Positions 16,296-23,967 of a DNA stretch of 64,000 nucleotides are shown here, piece by piece. The DNA lies in the NCBI GenBank assembly GCA_965249955.1, contig OZ252261.1, positions 2,418,001 through 2,482,000 on the forward strand, in the 5' to 3' direction. A model generated the notes under the pieces. The model ran no database searches and was not told the origin of the DNA. It worked only from the letters and a program-made list of their open reading frames with translations. The position numbers and the translations under genes are program-made. Numbering within the stretch: the stretch's first letter is position 1; each line of letters begins with the position of its first letter. The stretch is from SB11 sp965249955 (GTDB lineage: Bacteria > Bacteroidota > Bacteroidia > UBA8524).

Positions 16296-17425
16296 TGGCA
16301 AAAAGAGATTATTACGAAGTACTGGGGGTAAATAGAAACGCCACCGCGGAGGAAATTAAAAAAGCCTACCGACAGATGGCTATTAAATACCACCCTGATA
16401 AAAATCCGGATAACCCCGAAGCTGAGGACAAGTTTAAAGAAGCTGCTGAAGCCTACGAGGTATTAAGCAATGCCGATAAACGCCAACAATACAACCAATT
16501 TGGTCATGCAGGCATGGGCAACCGTGGTGGTGGATATGGCGGCGGTGCTAATATGAATATGGACGACATATTCAGTCAGTTTGGGGATATTTTTGGTGAT
16601 GGCAGCCCGTTTGAAAGCTTTTTTGGCGGGGGTGGACGCGGTGGACGTACTAGAGGCGCAGTAGGCTCTAACATACGCATACGCATAAAACTAACCCTGC
16701 AAGAAATAGCCAAAGGTGCCGATAAAAAAGTGAAGTATAACCGCATGACGGTGGCCAAAGGCGTAAACTTTAAAACCTGCACCACTTGTAATGGTACAGG
16801 AGCTATACGCAGGGTAACAAATACTATACTTGGTCAAATGCAAACTACCAGTACCTGTAATACTTGTAACGGTAGTGGTAAAATTGTTTCAGACCGTCCT
16901 GCAGGCGTTGGCCCTGATGGATTAATAGCTCAAGAGGAATTTGTAGAACTTAAAATACCCGCAGGGGTAGAAGAAGGAATGCAACTATCGGTTAGCGGAA
17001 AAGGCAATGCCTCGCCAGGGGGTATGGGGCCTAACGGCGATTTGATAGTGCAGATAGAAGAGGTTGAAGACGAACACTTAAAACGTGATGGACAAAACGT
17101 GTTGTACGTAGAAGATATTAGCTTTGCTGATGCTGCTTTGGGTACAACAGTTGAAGTGCCCACGGTAGAAGGTCGTGCAAAAATAAAAGTAGAAGCGGGT
17201 ACACAATCGGGAAAAATACTGCGCCTAAAAGGCAAAGGTTTACCCAGTGTTAACGGCTATGGACGTGGCGACCAATTGGTGAAGATAAATGTGTTTACCC
17301 CTACCAAACTTAGCAGTGATGAAAAAGCATTGCTTGAGAAACTACGCGATGCTGATAATTTTAAACCTCGCCCAGGCCAAACAGATAAAAGTTTCTTTGG
17401 TCGCATGAAAGAGTTTTTTGGTTAA
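16295..17425 (+). CDS. dnaJ: chaperone DnaJ with a reduced zinc domain
   Basis: Hsp40 partner of DnaK, 376 residues. J domain at residues 1-70 with HPD at 33-35, then a Gly/Phe-rich linker. The cysteine-rich region keeps only two CxxCxGxG repeats (162-169 CTTCNGTG and 188-195 CNTCNGSG) of the usual four. Repeats 1 and 4, which build zinc site I, are absent, so only zinc site II should form. The C-terminal substrate-binding domains are complete (SGKILRLKGKGLPSVNGYGRGD). Similar reduced DnaJ proteins occur in other Bacteroidota, so this looks like a lineage trait. Confidence 0.95.
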   Translation: MAKRDYYEVLGVNRNATAEEIKKAYRQMAIKYHPDKNPDNPEAEDKFKEAAEAYEVLSNADKRQQYNQFGHAGMGNRGGGYGGGANMNMDDIFSQFGDIFGDGSPFESFFGGGGRGGRTRGAVGSNIRIRIKLTLQEIAKGADKKVKYNRMTVAKGVNFKTCTTCNGTGAIRRVTNTILGQMQTTSTCNTCNGSGKIVSDRPAGVGPDGLIAQEEFVELKIPAGVEEGMQLSVSGKGNASPGGMGPNGDLIVQIEEVEDEHLKRDGQNVLYVEDISFADAALGTTVEVPTVEGRAKIKVEAGTQSGKILRLKGKGLPSVNGYGRGDQLVKINVFTPTKLSSDEKALLEKLRDADNFKPRPGQTDKSFFGRMKEFFG

Positions 17426-17449
17426 GATTTAATCTTAACATTATACCAT

Positions 17450-17484
17450 AGCCCAAAAGTATATCTATGCTTTTGGGCTTTTTC
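17450..17484 (+). terminator. terminator of grpE-dnaJ
   Basis: Stem AGCCCAAAAG (17450-17459) with CTTTTGGGCT (17470-17479), a 10-nt loop and a T-run after it. It starts 24 nt after the dnaJ stop. Confidence 0.92.
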
Positions 17485-17544
17485 TTTTAATCATATTCAG
17501 AGTGTAGGTAAAGAATTTTGATGTGTGCGTGTGTGTGGTTGCCA

Positions 17545-17629
17545 GTCATTCCCTTGCAAAAGGGAATCTGCGCGAGGCAATATATTATATGTTTACCCAC
17601 CCACAGACTCCTGCTTTCGCAGGAATGAC
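17545..17629. repeat. REPIN-like inverted pair of REP elements
   Basis: An 85-bp element bounded by GTCATTCC (17545-17552) and its reverse complement GGAATGAC (17622-17629). Each arm carries a small hairpin in the form GTCATTCC-hairpin-GGAxTCTG. The left hairpin is ATTCCCTT/AAGGGAAT and the right is CCTGC/GCAGG around TTTC. This is the architecture of paired REP sequences mobilised by RAYT transposases. No such transposase is in the window. Confidence 0.65.
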
Positions 17630-17659
17630 GTCCCTTGCGCCAATGCTTCACATTGTTCT

Positions 17660-18235
17660 TTATAAATTGGCCACAAAACGATAGGGAAGTAGTGCGTCTT
17701 CACCCGCATAGTCTACACCAATACGGGGAGTGGATTTTATGTTCTCAGGGTCAATCTTTAGTCCAACATCTTCAATCCAAATAGTATTTTCTTGTAACAA
17801 CAAGCCGTTATGTATGGTTTTAATGCCCAAAGCTTGTGATAATGTCCCCGGGCCTGTGCTTAGCGTGTTATTTGTCTTTGTTTTGTTTCGTCGCTGCAAA
17901 ATCGTTTCTAGCCCTTTTAAGGGCTTTATATTTCTAATCAATACTGCGTGTGGCACACCCTCAATATTTGTCACCACGTTAAACAAATGGTGTGTACCGT
18001 AGCATAAATATATATAACTCACACCGCCTGCTGCATACATGGTTTGGGTACGAGGGGTAAATTTGCCACCATAGGCATGGCTTGCACGGTCTACAATGCC
18101 ATTGTAGGCTTCGGTTTCAGTAATTATACCACTGGTTAGTTCACCGTCAATATTTGTTATTAATTCTTTGCCCAATAGTTCACGGGCTATTTGTACCACA
18201 TCGGTACGTTGGTAAAAATCATTTGTTAGTTTCAT
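17660..18235 (-). CDS. DNA-3-methyladenine glycosylase (AAG/MPG family)
   Basis: Base-excision repair enzyme removing alkylated and deaminated purines; 191 residues, normal for bacterial AAG. Seen: FYQRTDVVQIARELLGKELIT at the N-terminus, GIITETEAYNG with the catalytic Glu, DRASHAYGGKFTPRTQTMY, GGVSYIYLCYGTHHLFNVVT, and the late STGPGTLSQALGI motif. The first 17 bases overlap the end of the outer-membrane protein gene upstream, which suggests one transcript for two unrelated functions. Confidence 0.93.
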   Translation of the reverse strand: MKLTNDFYQRTDVVQIARELLGKELITNIDGELTSGIITETEAYNGIVDRASHAYGGKFTPRTQTMYAAGGVSYIYLCYGTHHLFNVVTNIEGVPHAVLIRNIKPLKGLETILQRRNKTKTNNTLSTGPGTLSQALGIKTIHNGLLLQENTIWIEDVGLKIDPENIKSTPRIGVDYAGEDALLPYRFVANL

Positions 18236-18824
18236 GCTGTCGGGTAAAAAAATAGCCTATACCCATATTCATCAATACCCCTGCAAAGCCATTTTTTTGT
18301 TTAAATCTCGTATCTAAAAAGTACTTACGTCCCCAACCTGCACCAAGCGTATATTGTAATCGCTTTAGTACACGAAATTTTGCACCGGCTGCAATGCCCC
18401 ATACCCAGCTATTACTTGTGTAGTAGCAAGGGCGGCAATAATCATCACTATTCATCAAACCCCGTTCATACAAAATCTTTCCATTAGTAAAAGCATTAGT
18501 AAAACTGCCGTATAGCCAAAAGCGGTTGCGGTAGTTTAGTAAAGTTCGTTCGTAAGTGAAGAAGAAAGAGTAGTTTGTATAAGCATCAACCGTGCTCTCG
18601 TTTTGATAGGGAGCAATAGTACCCACATGAAAAATATTTTTGTTTACGCCCAAAAAAGCGGCAGGTTTTACAAAAGAGACTTCAGCCATAGGCTCACCAT
18701 GCATTGAGCTTATAACAAGTGCAGTGTTATCAATGCCCCAAAAAATGTTTTTCTGTGCACTAAGGGGACTCAATGTGCTCAGTAAAATGATAGCTAAGGC
18801 TTGTATTTTCAGTACTTGTGTCAA
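18219..18824 (-). CDS. outer-membrane beta-barrel protein, unknown function
   Basis: 201 residues with an N-terminal signal peptide (about residues 1-23, ending LSPLSAQ). The mature part alternates aromatic and polar residues in short strands and ends with MGIGYFF near the C-terminus, as expected for a small beta-barrel of 8-10 strands. A CRPCYY segment (three residues of it possibly surface-exposed) is unusual for a barrel. No specific family is recognised. It is transcribed away from atpDC with about 100 bases between starts and overlaps the glycosylase gene. Confidence 0.7.
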   Translation of the reverse strand: MTQVLKIQALAIILLSTLSPLSAQKNIFWGIDNTALVISSMHGEPMAEVSFVKPAAFLGVNKNIFHVGTIAPYQNESTVDAYTNYSFFFTYERTLLNYRNRFWLYGSFTNAFTNGKILYERGLMNSDDYCRPCYYTSNSWVWGIAAGAKFRVLKRLQYTLGAGWGRKYFLDTRFKQKNGFAGVLMNMGIGYFFTRQHETNK

Positions 18825-18882
18825 AAGCTATTTTTTTTGAATACAAATATCAAACATAGGTTTTTTTTAAAAAAGAAAATGA

Positions 18883-18890
18883 TACCTTTG
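18883..18890 (+). promoter_or_regulatory. candidate -7 promoter box for atpDC
   Basis: TACCTTTG matches TAnnTTTG exactly and lies 34 nt before the atpD ATG. Upstream at the -33 distance is a run of T residues (18861-18868) and not a clean TTTG. Confidence 0.55.
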
Positions 18891-18924
18891 CGCCCGAAAA
18901 AACAGGTATTTTAATCCCTAAATC

Positions 18925-20433
18925 ATGTCAAATATAGGCAAAGTAGCACAGGTTATCGGTCCCGTTGTAGACGTTAGTTTTACAGGCGATAACGCACAAC
19001 TTCCAAGAATTTATGACGCACTTCATATTGACCGTGGTAACGGCAATACCTTAGTGCTAGAAGTGCAACAGCACTTGGGTGAAAGTATGGTTCGTACCAT
19101 AGCTATGGATAGTACTGACGGTTTAACCCGTGGTGCTGAGGCAGTTCACACAGGCTTACCCATAAGCGTACCTACAGGTGATGCTGTGCGTGGACGTTTG
19201 TTGAATGTGGTAGGTGAAAGTATAGATGGTTTGTTGCCTATACAAAAAACAGGCGAGCGTGGTATACACCAACCAGCCCCTCGTTTTGAAGATCTTTCTA
19301 CTGCAAGCGAGCCTTTATTTACAGGTATAAAAGTAATAGACCTTTTAGAGCCCTACGCAAAGGGTGGTAAAATTGGTTTGTTTGGTGGTGCGGGTGTAGG
19401 TAAAACCGTACTTATACAAGAATTGATTAACAACATTGCCAAAGCGCACGACGGTTTCTCTGTATTTGCAGGGGTAGGCGAGCGTACTCGTGAAGGTAAT
19501 GACTTGTTGCGTGAGATGATTGAAGCTGGTATTGTGAAATATGGCGACGCATTTGCGCACGGTATGGAAGAAGGTGGATGGCCGGTTGAAAAAGTAACTG
19601 CTGCCGACCTTGTAGATTCTAAAGCAACATTTGTTTTCGGACAAATGAACGAGCCTCCGGGAGCACGTGCACGTGTGGCACTTACTGGTCTTTCGGTAGC
19701 TGAATATTTCCGTGATGGTGATGAGCAATCAGGCGGACGTGATATACTTTTCTTCGTTGATAATATATTCCGTTTCACCCAAGCAGGTTCTGAGGTATCG
19801 GCACTATTAGGTCGTATGCCATCAGCGGTGGGTTACCAACCTACATTGGCTTCTGAAATGGGTGCGATGCAAGAGCGTATTACATCAACCAAACGCGGCT
19901 CTATCACCTCTGTACAAGCGGTATACGTGCCTGCGGATGATTTGACTGACCCTGCACCGGCAACAACATTTGCTCACTTAGATGCTACTACAGTATTAAG
20001 TCGTAAAATTGCTGAGTTGGGTATATATCCTGCTGTGGATCCTTTGGATTCAACTTCTCGTATCTTAACCCGTGATATTTTAGGTGATGCTCACTACGAT
20101 TGTGCTCAACGTGTAAAAATGCTATTGCAACGTTACAAAGAGTTGCAAGATATTATTGCCATTTTGGGTATGGATGAGTTGAGTGAAGATGATAAATTGG
20201 TAGTACACCGCGCACGTCGTGTACAACGTTTCTTATCACAACCTTTCTTTGTGGCCGCTCAGTTTACAGGTCTTGAAGGTGTGTTGGTTGATATTAACGA
20301 TACCATTAAAGGCTTTAATATGATTATGGATGGTGAAGTTGACCAATATCCTGAAGCTGCCTTTAACTTGGTGGGTACTATTGAGCAAGCGATAGAAAAA
20401 GGTGAAAAATTATTGGCTGAAGCAAACGCTTAA
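18925..20433 (+). CDS. atpD: F-type ATP synthase subunit beta
   Basis: Catalytic subunit of F1; 502 residues. Walker A is GGAGVGKT (154-161); the catalytic Glu lies in GVGERTREGNDLL; Walker B is DILFFVDNIFRF; and the adenine-pocket region includes YQPTLASEMG. The torque-transmitting DELSEED loop reads DELSEDD. The gene is separated from the other atp genes by nearly 14 kb, the arrangement common in Bacteroidota, so balanced expression depends on two promoters. atpC follows after 11 bases. Confidence 0.98.
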   Translation: MSNIGKVAQVIGPVVDVSFTGDNAQLPRIYDALHIDRGNGNTLVLEVQQHLGESMVRTIAMDSTDGLTRGAEAVHTGLPISVPTGDAVRGRLLNVVGESIDGLLPIQKTGERGIHQPAPRFEDLSTASEPLFTGIKVIDLLEPYAKGGKIGLFGGAGVGKTVLIQELINNIAKAHDGFSVFAGVGERTREGNDLLREMIEAGIVKYGDAFAHGMEEGGWPVEKVTAADLVDSKATFVFGQMNEPPGARARVALTGLSVAEYFRDGDEQSGGRDILFFVDNIFRFTQAGSEVSALLGRMPSAVGYQPTLASEMGAMQERITSTKRGSITSVQAVYVPADDLTDPAPATTFAHLDATTVLSRKIAELGIYPAVDPLDSTSRILTRDILGDAHYDCAQRVKMLLQRYKELQDIIAILGMDELSEDDKLVVHRARRVQRFLSQPFFVAAQFTGLEGVLVDINDTIKGFNMIMDGEVDQYPEAAFNLVGTIEQAIEKGEKLLAEANA

Positions 20434-20444
20434 TTTTATAAACC

Positions 20445-20675
20445 ATGCAATTAGAGATTATAACCCCCGATAAAGTTTTATATACAGGCGATATAATAGG
20501 TGTAAAAGTACCCGGTAAAGCAGGTTCTTTTGAAGTACTTAATAACCACGCGCCTCTTATAAGCAGTTTAGATAAAGGTGTGGTGCGTGTAAAAGATGCA
20601 CAAGGCAGCCACAACTTTGAAATAAGCGGTGGGATTATAGAGGTAATGGGCAATAAAGTAATAGTACTTACCTAG
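20445..20675 (+). CDS. atpC: F-type ATP synthase subunit epsilon, short form
   Basis: Rotor subunit binding gamma and the c-ring. At 76 residues it contains only the N-terminal beta-sandwich (MQLEIITPDKVLYTGDI, GSFEVLNNHAPLISSL, GGIIEVMGNKVIVL). The usual C-terminal helical hairpin, which inhibits ATP hydrolysis in many bacteria (full length about 130-140 residues), is absent. Short epsilon subunits are known in this phylum, so this is probably normal here and not a truncation; a strong terminator follows directly. Confidence 0.95.
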   Translation: MQLEIITPDKVLYTGDIIGVKVPGKAGSFEVLNNHAPLISSLDKGVVRVKDAQGSHNFEISGGIIEVMGNKVIVLT

Positions 20676-20706
20676 TACCAACTATTAAATAGTAAATTTT
20701 GAAAAG

Positions 20707-20735
20707 AAAGGCCTGCACATTGTGCAGGCCTTTTA
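20707..20735. terminator. bidirectional terminator between atpC and the convergent gene
   Basis: Stem AAAGGCCTGCAC (20707-20718) with GTGCAGGCCTTT (20722-20733), loop ATT, T-run on the plus side and A-rich sequence on the other. It sits between two convergent genes and can serve both. Confidence 0.9.
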
Positions 20736-20742
20736 TATTTTA

Positions 20743-21441
20743 TTAAAAATCAGGGCAACCCATTCGGCGCGTTTTTCTTCTGTATCGGTTTCTTTGCTCT
20801 TCACTTTTCTTTGCTTTTTTTGATGCGGCTACTTTCACCTCTGTTTTTATTTCGCTTTTTCTCCAATCAACGCTGGTTTTGTCAATACCATCCCCTTCAA
20901 TAATTATTGTTGCTTGTGTATTAACAAACTCTTTCGGTATTTCAAAAACCACTATCCCATCACTTACCTTGTTAATTACTATTTCGTATTCATTGTATAT
21001 AATGGTAACCTTAAAATCTTGTTTCACTATCTTATTAGTATAGCTATCGCGTATTTCAAAACTAAGCTGCACAAACTCGTTATCCGCATCGGCCACAATA
21101 TTTTGCGGCGCACTAAGGGTGTGGGCATTGCTGCTTTTATAACTAAACAAGCCCAAGCCAATAGCTACTATGGCAGCTTTGCTTTGCCTTAGCAATTGCA
21201 CAAGCCTATTTTTTTGCGTTGGCCAAAACCCAAGTTGCGGAGCACTAAAAAGCCCACAAATTTTGCCCTTGTTTTCTCGGTAGGCTTTAAAAAACTCTTC
21301 GGGTGTGGCATTGGTAAAATCGTACACTACAGTGGCACATTGGTTGCAATAGCGTCCCCTCTCAGCATTCGTCATTGCATCCCAATCCTCGTGGCAAGGG
21401 GTGTTTATGTATACACCTTTTATGTGGGTATAGTTTGGCAT
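20743..21441 (-). CDS. membrane protein with N-terminal Cys-rich domain
   Basis: 232 residues. The N-terminus has a compact Cys/His pattern: Cys16-His17, Cys32 and Cys35 (CNQC), then Cys62, in the context CHEDWDAMTNAERGRYC and VVYDFTNATPEEFF. This small putative zinc-binding domain recurs at the start of Bacteroidota membrane proteins. A single membrane helix follows (about residues 88-102). Beyond it is a beta-rich periplasmic part with a lysine/arginine-rich end. Function unknown; it could sense or anchor. It is followed by the terminator shared with atpDC. Confidence 0.7.
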   Translation of the reverse strand: MPNYTHIKGVYINTPCHEDWDAMTNAERGRYCNQCATVVYDFTNATPEEFFKAYRENKGKICGLFSAPQLGFWPTQKNRLVQLLRQSKAAIVAIGLGLFSYKSSNAHTLSAPQNIVADADNEFVQLSFEIRDSYTNKIVKQDFKVTIIYNEYEIVINKVSDGIVVFEIPKEFVNTQATIIIEGDGIDKTSVDWRKSEIKTEVKVAASKKAKKSEEQRNRYRRKTRRMGCPDF

Positions 21442-21482
21442 ACAGTAGCAAACGCCAAACAGTTAGCCAATAGTATAGGCAT

Positions 21483-21518
21483 AAAAAAGCGGCCTTAAAG
21501 TAAACTTTAAGGCCGCTT
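21483..21518 (-). terminator. terminator of the LruC-domain gene
   Basis: Stem AAGCGGCCTTAAAG (21487-21500) with CTTTAAGGCCGCTT (21505-21518), loop TAAA. Read on the minus strand it is followed by TTTT and lies 18 nt after the stop at 21537. Confidence 0.9.
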
Positions 21519-21536
21519 TTCGTTCTATATTTTTGC

Positions 21537-23765
21537 TTAGTAGATATTTTCAGAATTTTGGTTGCCAACGGTATTGGTGTACCAATTGGTATAAGTTGTA
21601 CCACCCGAAATTGCCCAATCATCAAAGAAGTTATAGGCTGATGTAATAGGTGTTTTTTCCTTTGGGTGAGAGAACTCGGCAGGGATTAAAATTGCCCAAG
21701 GCAAACCTTGACTGTTTTTATAATAGATGCCGTTGCCTGCATTTGTTCTGTCCTCAAAAGTACCTAATAGGTTAGTATTTACAAGGTCAGTTGGTTTAAA
21801 GTTTCCTAAGTGCACTTCATAGCCGCGCCTTTTATTGGTGAAGATAAAGGGGTTAAACTTATCGATATTCAATTTAGTACTGGCAATAGGAGCTGTAAGA
21901 CTGATATTGATGAATATGGTGTCAGACGAGCCCATTGGGTTGGTTTTTATCGTATTGAACATAGATCCAGTAGCACGGTGAAGAGTTGGTTCAGGATTAT
22001 CGTAGCAAATAATCACTGCTTTATTTTGTCCTGCTTCTGTATTGTTCGCGTTACGATTTATAAGGTTTTCTACCAGTACTTGCCCCGTTACATTCGTAAT
22101 TTCTGATGGAATCAAATCATCCAGTTGAAAACCGAATCCGTTGACAAATGAACCTCCAACTGCTTTTACTTTTAGTTTCACTTTATAATCAACAACTTCA
22201 TTATTAGCATTCAAAACTTGTTGAATATTAAATAAGATAGAAAGGTCGTTAAAATCATAATCAGCTTTTGATGGCCATAAATCTTCAAAAGCTACGGTAG
22301 CCATTGTAGATAGGTTGGGGTAGTAGCTGTTAAATGCACGTGTAGCATCGTTAGGGTACTCGTCTTGGGCATCGGCAACACCGTCATTATCAGTATCGGT
22401 TGAGCCAGTAGTTCCAAAACCTTCAGGGTTGCAAGTAGAGGTAGCAATATAGCCTGCACAGCTAGCTAATGCAGGTGTTTGTATAGTTCCTGTGTTTGAT
22501 TCTATACCATTGTTGTCGCACAAATCAACTTTACCTTTTATTGATGTACCAGTACTAATGTTGGTATTAGAGGATACTTTTATTTTGCTACGGTTAGTAC
22601 CTGTGCCTTCAATTTCGCCCATTACCAGTTTAAGGTTGGTAGTGCTTATCATTGCTCCATTGTGTATTTTGGTACGAGCAGTAGTTACTAAAGTAAAATT
22701 GCCTATATCTTGCCAAAAGGTACCCGCTTTTATGTAAGCATAGTTTTCTAGCGTACCTGCAACATAAAAATCACCTAGAATTTCTGTATGGCAGTTATTA
22801 GTAAACTTTGCTTCACCATCGTTAAGAACCATATTAGCATAAAACTCGTTATTATTAATAATAGTACCCCTATCAAGGTTCATAACATTACTAGATAAAC
22901 TGATATAGCCGTTGTTTGTAAAAACAGCATCTTGGTATAAGTCCATGCTTGGATTTGCAGGATGGTATATTCTTCCGTTATTTTCAGCTATGCAATCGTA
23001 AAATACTATTGAAGATAAAAGTTTAAGACTATCGCTATAATTTTTGAAAATAGTATTGTCAAACATAACTATATCATACGTTACAGTTAATACGGCACCT
23101 TCTAGTATATATACTTCTGAATTTGCATTACCTACAAACCCTATAATAGTTCCACTTCCGCAAACTTTAGCTATTCCTCCTGTTTGTACGGTAATATTAA
23201 TATTGTTTATAGTACCTGTAATACAAGCTATATCTCCATTGTATACAGTAATATCAGAGCTTGGGTTGTTATAGGTTACGGTGCAACCTGTACTGCAATT
23301 CATACCCGAGCTTTTGCGTAGTATATAAGGTTTTGGCGTTTGCCCATTGGTAAACAAAGCAGTGGCAAACTGATTGGCTTTTACTTTTTCAACTTTGCTG
23401 CTTCCATCAGGGTCTATTTTTTCTATATAGATATATTCTTCACTTGCAGGCACACGTACTGTGGTGTTGTATTCTGCATTGGCATTGGTAAGCCCTGTGC
23501 TAATTAGTTGGCCTGTGGCGGGCAAATCGCTATATATTTTTATAGCATAGCGTTCGCTTGCTTTTGCATCGGCTACTTTTACCCTAACGTTTAGGGTTTT
23601 TTCAGCATCAAAGTTAAAACCTGCGGGAACTACAAGGTCTTTAGCTTCAATATTGGTGTTTGATTTGTTAGTCGCTTCTTCTTCGGGTAAATTAAAATCC
23701 CTTTTGCAGCTTGCCAATACAAGGATAATGGCAAAGAATGCCCACGACAATTTTAGGTTGCGCAT
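21537..23765 (-). CDS. LruC-domain lipoprotein
   Basis: 742 residues with a lipoprotein signal (lipobox VLASC, Cys20), so probably outer-membrane and surface-facing. After an N-terminal beta domain (about 50-140), residues about 150-430 form a repetitive Asn/Gly/Thr/Ile-rich stretch (NNINITVQTGGIAKVCGSG, TIINNNEFYANMVLNDG) that looks like a parallel beta-helix. A thrombospondin-type-3-like calcium loop (DTDNDGVADAQDEYP) follows. The C-terminal 280 residues begin FEDLWPSKADYDFNDLSI, the LruC/DUF4842 signature. Role unknown; adhesion or matrix interaction is plausible. Confidence 0.85.
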   Translation of the reverse strand: MRNLKLSWAFFAIILVLASCKRDFNLPEEEATNKSNTNIEAKDLVVPAGFNFDAEKTLNVRVKVADAKASERYAIKIYSDLPATGQLISTGLTNANAEYNTTVRVPASEEYIYIEKIDPDGSSKVEKVKANQFATALFTNGQTPKPYILRKSSGMNCSTGCTVTYNNPSSDITVYNGDIACITGTINNINITVQTGGIAKVCGSGTIIGFVGNANSEVYILEGAVLTVTYDIVMFDNTIFKNYSDSLKLLSSIVFYDCIAENNGRIYHPANPSMDLYQDAVFTNNGYISLSSNVMNLDRGTIINNNEFYANMVLNDGEAKFTNNCHTEILGDFYVAGTLENYAYIKAGTFWQDIGNFTLVTTARTKIHNGAMISTTNLKLVMGEIEGTGTNRSKIKVSSNTNISTGTSIKGKVDLCDNNGIESNTGTIQTPALASCAGYIATSTCNPEGFGTTGSTDTDNDGVADAQDEYPNDATRAFNSYYPNLSTMATVAFEDLWPSKADYDFNDLSILFNIQQVLNANNEVVDYKVKLKVKAVGGSFVNGFGFQLDDLIPSEITNVTGQVLVENLINRNANNTEAGQNKAVIICYDNPEPTLHRATGSMFNTIKTNPMGSSDTIFINISLTAPIASTKLNIDKFNPFIFTNKRRGYEVHLGNFKPTDLVNTNLLGTFEDRTNAGNGIYYKNSQGLPWAILIPAEFSHPKEKTPITSAYNFFDDWAISGGTTYTNWYTNTVGNQNSENIY

Positions 23766-23967
23766 AGATAATTAGTTAGTTAAGTAATATTCCGATGCAA
23801 TAATAGGTTTAGCCAATAGCACCAAATTGTTATATTGTTTTAATAGAAGTAATAATTATGTGAGTGGCGGTTATTTTATTTGGATTTTTTTTCCGCTGTA
23901 AATAAAATAGCCCCACCATCGCGGCAGGGTTATTTAAAGTAAGAAATAATTTGTGTGGAGCTTCTGT

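Noticed and set aside
23869..23912. Stem-loop after the porin gene as a terminator
   Set aside because: The stem is real (13 bp with a G-T pair), but the T-run lies in the loop and not after the stem on the minus strand.
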